This document shows positions 61,463-64,000 of a stretch of DNA of 64,000 nucleotides, piece by piece (positions within the stretch are counted from its first letter, which is position 1; each line of letters begins with the position of its first letter). A program made the position numbers and the translations under genes. Origin of the DNA: Pedobacter sp. AJM (GTDB taxonomy: Bacteria > Bacteroidota > Bacteroidia > Sphingobacteriales > Sphingobacteriaceae); contig NZ_NHOT01000012.1 in assembly GCF_002197755.1 (NCBI RefSeq), forward strand, positions 1-64,000. The letters run 5' to 3'. The notes under the pieces were generated by a model. It did not search any database, was not told the DNA's origin, and worked only from the letters and a program-made list of their open reading frames with translations.

Positions 61463-61571
61463 GGTGGCGACCCCGATTGCTATCGGGGTGGTAGACGCAC
61501 CAGCTTGAGGGGCTGGCGCCTGTATGGGTGTGGGAGTTCGATCCGATAGCTATCGGATCTCCTCTTGGGTA
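61463..61571 (+). pseudogene. tRNA-Leu(GAG) copy broken by two palindromes
   Basis: Starts GGTGGCGA, runs through the D-arm, anticodon and variable arm identically to 61072-61124 (53 bp perfect, at 61489-61541) and ends TCTCCTCTTGGGTA. The acceptor 5' strand is missing. CCCCGATTGCTATCGGGG (61471-61488) is inserted in the D-loop and ATCCGATAGCTATCGGAT (61541-61558) in the T-loop. Both are related to the palindrome in the first fragment. It cannot be a functional tRNA. Confidence 0.8.
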
Positions 61572-61707
61572 CGCTAAAAGCTTCAGTTTATATCTTACCT
61601 GACCAAGCCAATAATGTAACTTAAAAGGCTGGTTTTTTCTGGCCTTGATACATATCAATTTCAAGCAATCTGGTGATTTGATTAATAGCTTTCTGGATTA
61701 AACAGAA

Positions 61708-61736
61708 AAGCCGTATCAATTTTTTTGATACGGCTT
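61708..61736. terminator. Terminator between the tRNA-Leu locus and the endonuclease gene
   Basis: AAGCCGTATCAA / TTGATACGGCTT perfect 12-bp stem, 5-T loop. On the minus strand it is followed by TTTTCTG, so it mainly serves the endonuclease gene. Confidence 0.75.
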
Positions 61737-61801
61737 GTTTATGGGATGCAAATTTCGCCTCTGTAAGGGTAATAGCTATATCCTCAAGTTAATAACTGAT
61801 T

Positions 61802-63232
61802 TTAGTTACCAGGATCTTTCACTTTCTCCACCACGTCTTGTATGTTCTGCGGTAAATTTGAAAGTAAATTATAACCCGTTGCACTTTCTATATCGCGGAC
61901 AGACACAATATAGTTCTTCCAGCTTGGATTTGTGCTGTTGACGTTGGGTGTGTTGATGGCAATAACCCTTGTCGAACTACTCACGCGGCTGATATCATTG
62001 TCTCCCGTTTTTAGCAGTACAGCCACTTTCCATACGTTTGCCGGCACGGTAACTTTGCCATTGTTGATGGTGTTCACTACCGACGCGCTTGCCGAACCAA
62101 TGCCGCCTGTGCCATAACTGCCCATGATCACATAAACCTCGTATCCGTTCAATGCCTGGGCGCGGAGATAGCTTTCAAAAGATTCCCATGTTTTCTGGTT
62201 GTTGTTCGGTGCCTGAGGGATCATGTTGGTCATCAGGAAAGTTGCTGAATTGGCAGTATTTGAGCTTGTACGGTCACCGCTTGGACAGTTATGACCCCTG
62301 TCAAAACCGGAACCTGAATAGCTGTTGCTCTGTACCTGGTACCAATTTGCCGGCAGGCCAGTAAATGAAGCGAAATCGTCTTTTCTGCTTGCTGCACCAG
62401 TAAAGTTGTTCGGATCCAGGTGCCAGCTTACCCAGTTTGGTGTTCCGCGGGTCATGCTGTAACTCTCGGTGTAATATTTTTGATCGATCAGGTAATTTTC
62501 TGCTGAAACCAGGTTGGCCGTAGCGCCTGATGGGTTACCAAAAAGTAAGTTTGAATTATCACCTCCGGCCGGTGGTGCATCCGCACCTGCATCCGGCGTG
62601 CCTCTTCCAGGGGTTGCTGTGGAGCCGCCGTTATCCACAGGATCCGTATCCGCTCCACCTACGGTAATGCCCGGATCACCTGTACCTTTAAAGATGATAT
62701 CGTCGATGTTGATCCTGGTTGTACCGGCTTTTTTGATCTGAAAGCGTATTTTGCCTGTTGTATTCACCTTAAAGGAATCGGTCACCAGTGTGGTGCTGGT
62801 TTCTGTAATATCCGTACCTAACTGCGTGAAGGTTTTACCACCATCGGTAGAAGCCAGAAGCTGCCAGGTTGAACTGGCATCGGTTCCATATTTGGCATGG
62901 GAAACGTAAATCATTTGAGTCCCTGCGATATCAAAGTTCATGGACAGGTAACCTGTTCTTAACCGGACAGATTTCGCGCCGTCCTTGGCATCAGCTGAAA
63001 GATTGCCCAGCAGCGCATCGCTGAATGTCCATTTGCCGGTTAGTAGCTGAACACTGTCTAACGCATAAGCGCCTTTGCTGCCGGATTCGAAAGTCTCTGT
63101 TATGGCATAAGCAGTTGGCGATTTTGGTGGTGTGGTTGGTGTTTCATCTCCGATGCTTGTTTTTTTTGAACAGGAGGATAGGATCAGGATGCCGATAAAT
63201 CCTGAATAGGTAAGGATGTTTTTTAATTTCAT
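61802..63232 (-). CDS. DNA/RNA non-specific endonuclease (NucA type), lipoprotein
   Basis: 476 residues. The signal ends in LILSSC, a lipobox, so the mature protein is lipid-anchored at the surface or periplasm. Residues about 40-190 form a jelly-roll/CBM-like beta domain (AYAITETFESGSKGAYALDSVQLLTGKWTF). A proline/glycine linker with PVDNGGST...PGRGTPDAGADAPPAGG follows, then the nuclease with the active-site DRGH motif SGFDRGHNCPSGDRT (about 310-324) and an Asn in FLMTNMIPQAPNNNQKTWE that binds Mg. It probably degrades extracellular nucleic acid for nutrients. It ends 65 bp from the terminator. Confidence 0.92.
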   Translation of the reverse strand: MKLKNILTYSGFIGILILSSCSKKTSIGDETPTTPPKSPTAYAITETFESGSKGAYALDSVQLLTGKWTFSDALLGNLSADAKDGAKSVRLRTGYLSMNFDIAGTQMIYVSHAKYGTDASSTWQLLASTDGGKTFTQLGTDITETSTTLVTDSFKVNTTGKIRFQIKKAGTTRINIDDIIFKGTGDPGITVGGADTDPVDNGGSTATPGRGTPDAGADAPPAGGDNSNLLFGNPSGATANLVSAENYLIDQKYYTESYSMTRGTPNWVSWHLDPNNFTGAASRKDDFASFTGLPANWYQVQSNSYSGSGFDRGHNCPSGDRTSSNTANSATFLMTNMIPQAPNNNQKTWESFESYLRAQALNGYEVYVIMGSYGTGGIGSASASVVNTINNGKVTVPANVWKVAVLLKTGDNDISRVSSSTRVIAINTPNVNSTNPSWKNYIVSVRDIESATGYNLLSNLPQNIQDVVEKVKDPGN

Positions 63233-63590
63233 GCTTTGATTTTAATGTCTAGTTGTTTGCGTTAACATAGATCATTTTTCAATGCGGCACGAAGGTATGG
63301 AGAAAAGATGTCTGTTGTGTTAAGTTAATGTTAACACAAAGTAGGTGATTGTAATTGGGTAGAATGCTGGTGTTTAATGCTCGTTTCGCCACGGTAACTA
63401 CCTGTTTCACCACGTTCGATGATTGGTTTTGATTTCTTTGGCTGATTTATTTGGCTGAATTGATAGGGGAAGTCTCTGTTAACCAACCCAAATTAATTAA
63501 CTGTTATAAACTGGTCCGGCAAATTTATACTTACTGTTTTTCTCAGCTTTTGCTGTATGATATCAAAAATCATTGATTTATTAAGTTTTT
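63233..63590. other. Intergenic region upstream of the endonuclease gene (358 bp)
   Basis: Holds the endonuclease promoter. GTTAATGTTAACAC-type palindromic words occur near 63321-63337. No gene, tRNA or repeat copy is visible. Confidence 0.35.
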
Positions 63591-63594
63591 GAAA

Positions 63595-63640
63595 AGCACA
63601 AGTCAGCCACAACAGTTCCGCAACTCCCAAGACTTGTGCT
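63595..63640. other. Inverted repeat AGCACAAGTC...GACTTGTGCT
   Basis: Two perfect 10-bp arms (63595-63604 and 63631-63640) separated by 26 bp. It may be a terminator hairpin of the partial minus-strand frame to the right, or an operator. There is no T-run immediately after the right arm on either strand. Confidence 0.5.
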
Positions 63641-63818
63641 AAGAAAGGAGATGTAAATTATTATTAATGGAATTCATTGGATTGTTTGTTTCCAAAGTTG
63701 TAAGTTTAAACTATTATAATATTTCTCAGATAACTTCGCTCTCATTATGAAAACAGAAATCTTGACTTCTTCATTTTCTATATTTTGTAGAAAGAATATT
63801 GTCTTCAACCCAAATAAT

Positions 63819-63998
63819 TCAAATCTTACTTCTTTTTGGATTCAAAAATTGGCTTATATTGACTTTGGTTAAACCAATAAAAGTCTTTAAACTGCGAGGC
63901 TTGTTAAGCCTTTGATTTACACTAAATATTAATGTGTATCCTTTTGAAATGGATTTAGGCCCTATCTCTAACTTCTTATAACCATTGTTTACTATGCC
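63819..63998 (-). CDS. Probable C-terminal part of a protein running off the right edge
   Basis: An open minus-strand frame from the window edge reads 59 codons to a TGA at 63819-63821, ending YTLIFSVNQRLNKPRSLKT...NISQFLNPKRSKI. It has protein-like composition but no recognisable domain. The flanking DNA (63650-64000) is visibly more AT-rich than the rest of the window, so it may be acquired. The start lies outside the window. An open run of this length could still be chance. Confidence 0.4.
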   Translation of the reverse strand, partial: GIVNNGYKKLEIGPKSISKGYTLIFSVNQRLNKPRSLKTFIGLTKVNISQFLNPKRSKI

Positions 63999-64000
63999 GA

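Noticed and set aside
61431-61664. 77-codon minus-strand frame over the third tRNA copy
   Set aside because: Antisense of tRNA sequence (repeats PRGD/GSNSHTHTGASPSSW as in the frame above), hence a shadow.

Overview
The window looks like chromosomal DNA of a Bacteroidota bacterium, most likely family Sphingobacteriaceae and close to Pedobacter. The evidence is a short primary sigma factor of the Bacteroidota type, recurring TAnnTTTG promoter boxes instead of clear Shine-Dalgarno sites, and families typical of the group (DUF2851, DUF3822, DUF6266, a Rho with a long disordered N-terminus, 790-800 residue double FtsX permeases). No phage, plasmid, CRISPR or rRNA genes were seen.

Layout. Bases 1-15.7 kb hold a tandem array of one truncated and six complete MacB/FtsX-type permeases, all plus strand, followed by a single ABC ATPase. 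The gene junctions are near-identical direct repeats. From 15.7 to 18 kb lie a secreted yellow/MRJP-like protein, a BtuF-like binding protein and a small lipoprotein. A tRNA-Leu(UAG) then precedes a protein-quality-control block: tig, a four-helix-bundle S23-type gene, clpP, clpX, and an AMP nucleosidase. From 23.4 to 24.35 kb there is a non-coding five-unit array of ~206 bp repeats with nested palindromes, then rpoD. A DUF2975/XRE pair, clpB, an SRPBCC protein, and pyrE head-to-head with a NUDIX gene follow.

From 31.2 to 31.8 kb there is a three-unit ~200 bp repeat array, then coaD, rsmD and DUF3822 on the minus strand, a DAC-domain protein with a DACNV-like N-terminus, a RecD-like helicase, a membrane 4HB sensor-like protein, a CvfB-like S1 protein, a LURP-one/scramblase-like protein and an asymmetric pair of ABC exporters. 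SppA, FolK, an HPt protein, PssA, Rho, PyrF, a DMT transporter, DUF2851, small proteins, an ankyrin protein, FtsK, LolA, a PL9-like lipoprotein and an MBL hydrolase occupy 43-60 kb.

The end of the window carries a DUF6266 gene and an unusual tRNA-Leu(GAG) locus. It has a promoter, a 5' tRNA fragment broken by an 18-bp palindrome, an intact tRNA, a GIY-YIG nuclease gene, and a further tRNA copy broken by two related palindromes. A NucA-type endonuclease lipoprotein and a probable partial gene at the right edge follow.

Most genes are housekeeping. The best candidates for something undescribed are non-coding or locus-level: the nested-palindrome array at 23.4 kb, the tRNA-Leu/GIY-YIG/palindrome locus at 61 kb, the DAC-like protein with an altered RHR motif, and a set of genes whose TAnnTTTG box ends only 4-5 nt before the ATG, which suggests leaderless mRNAs.
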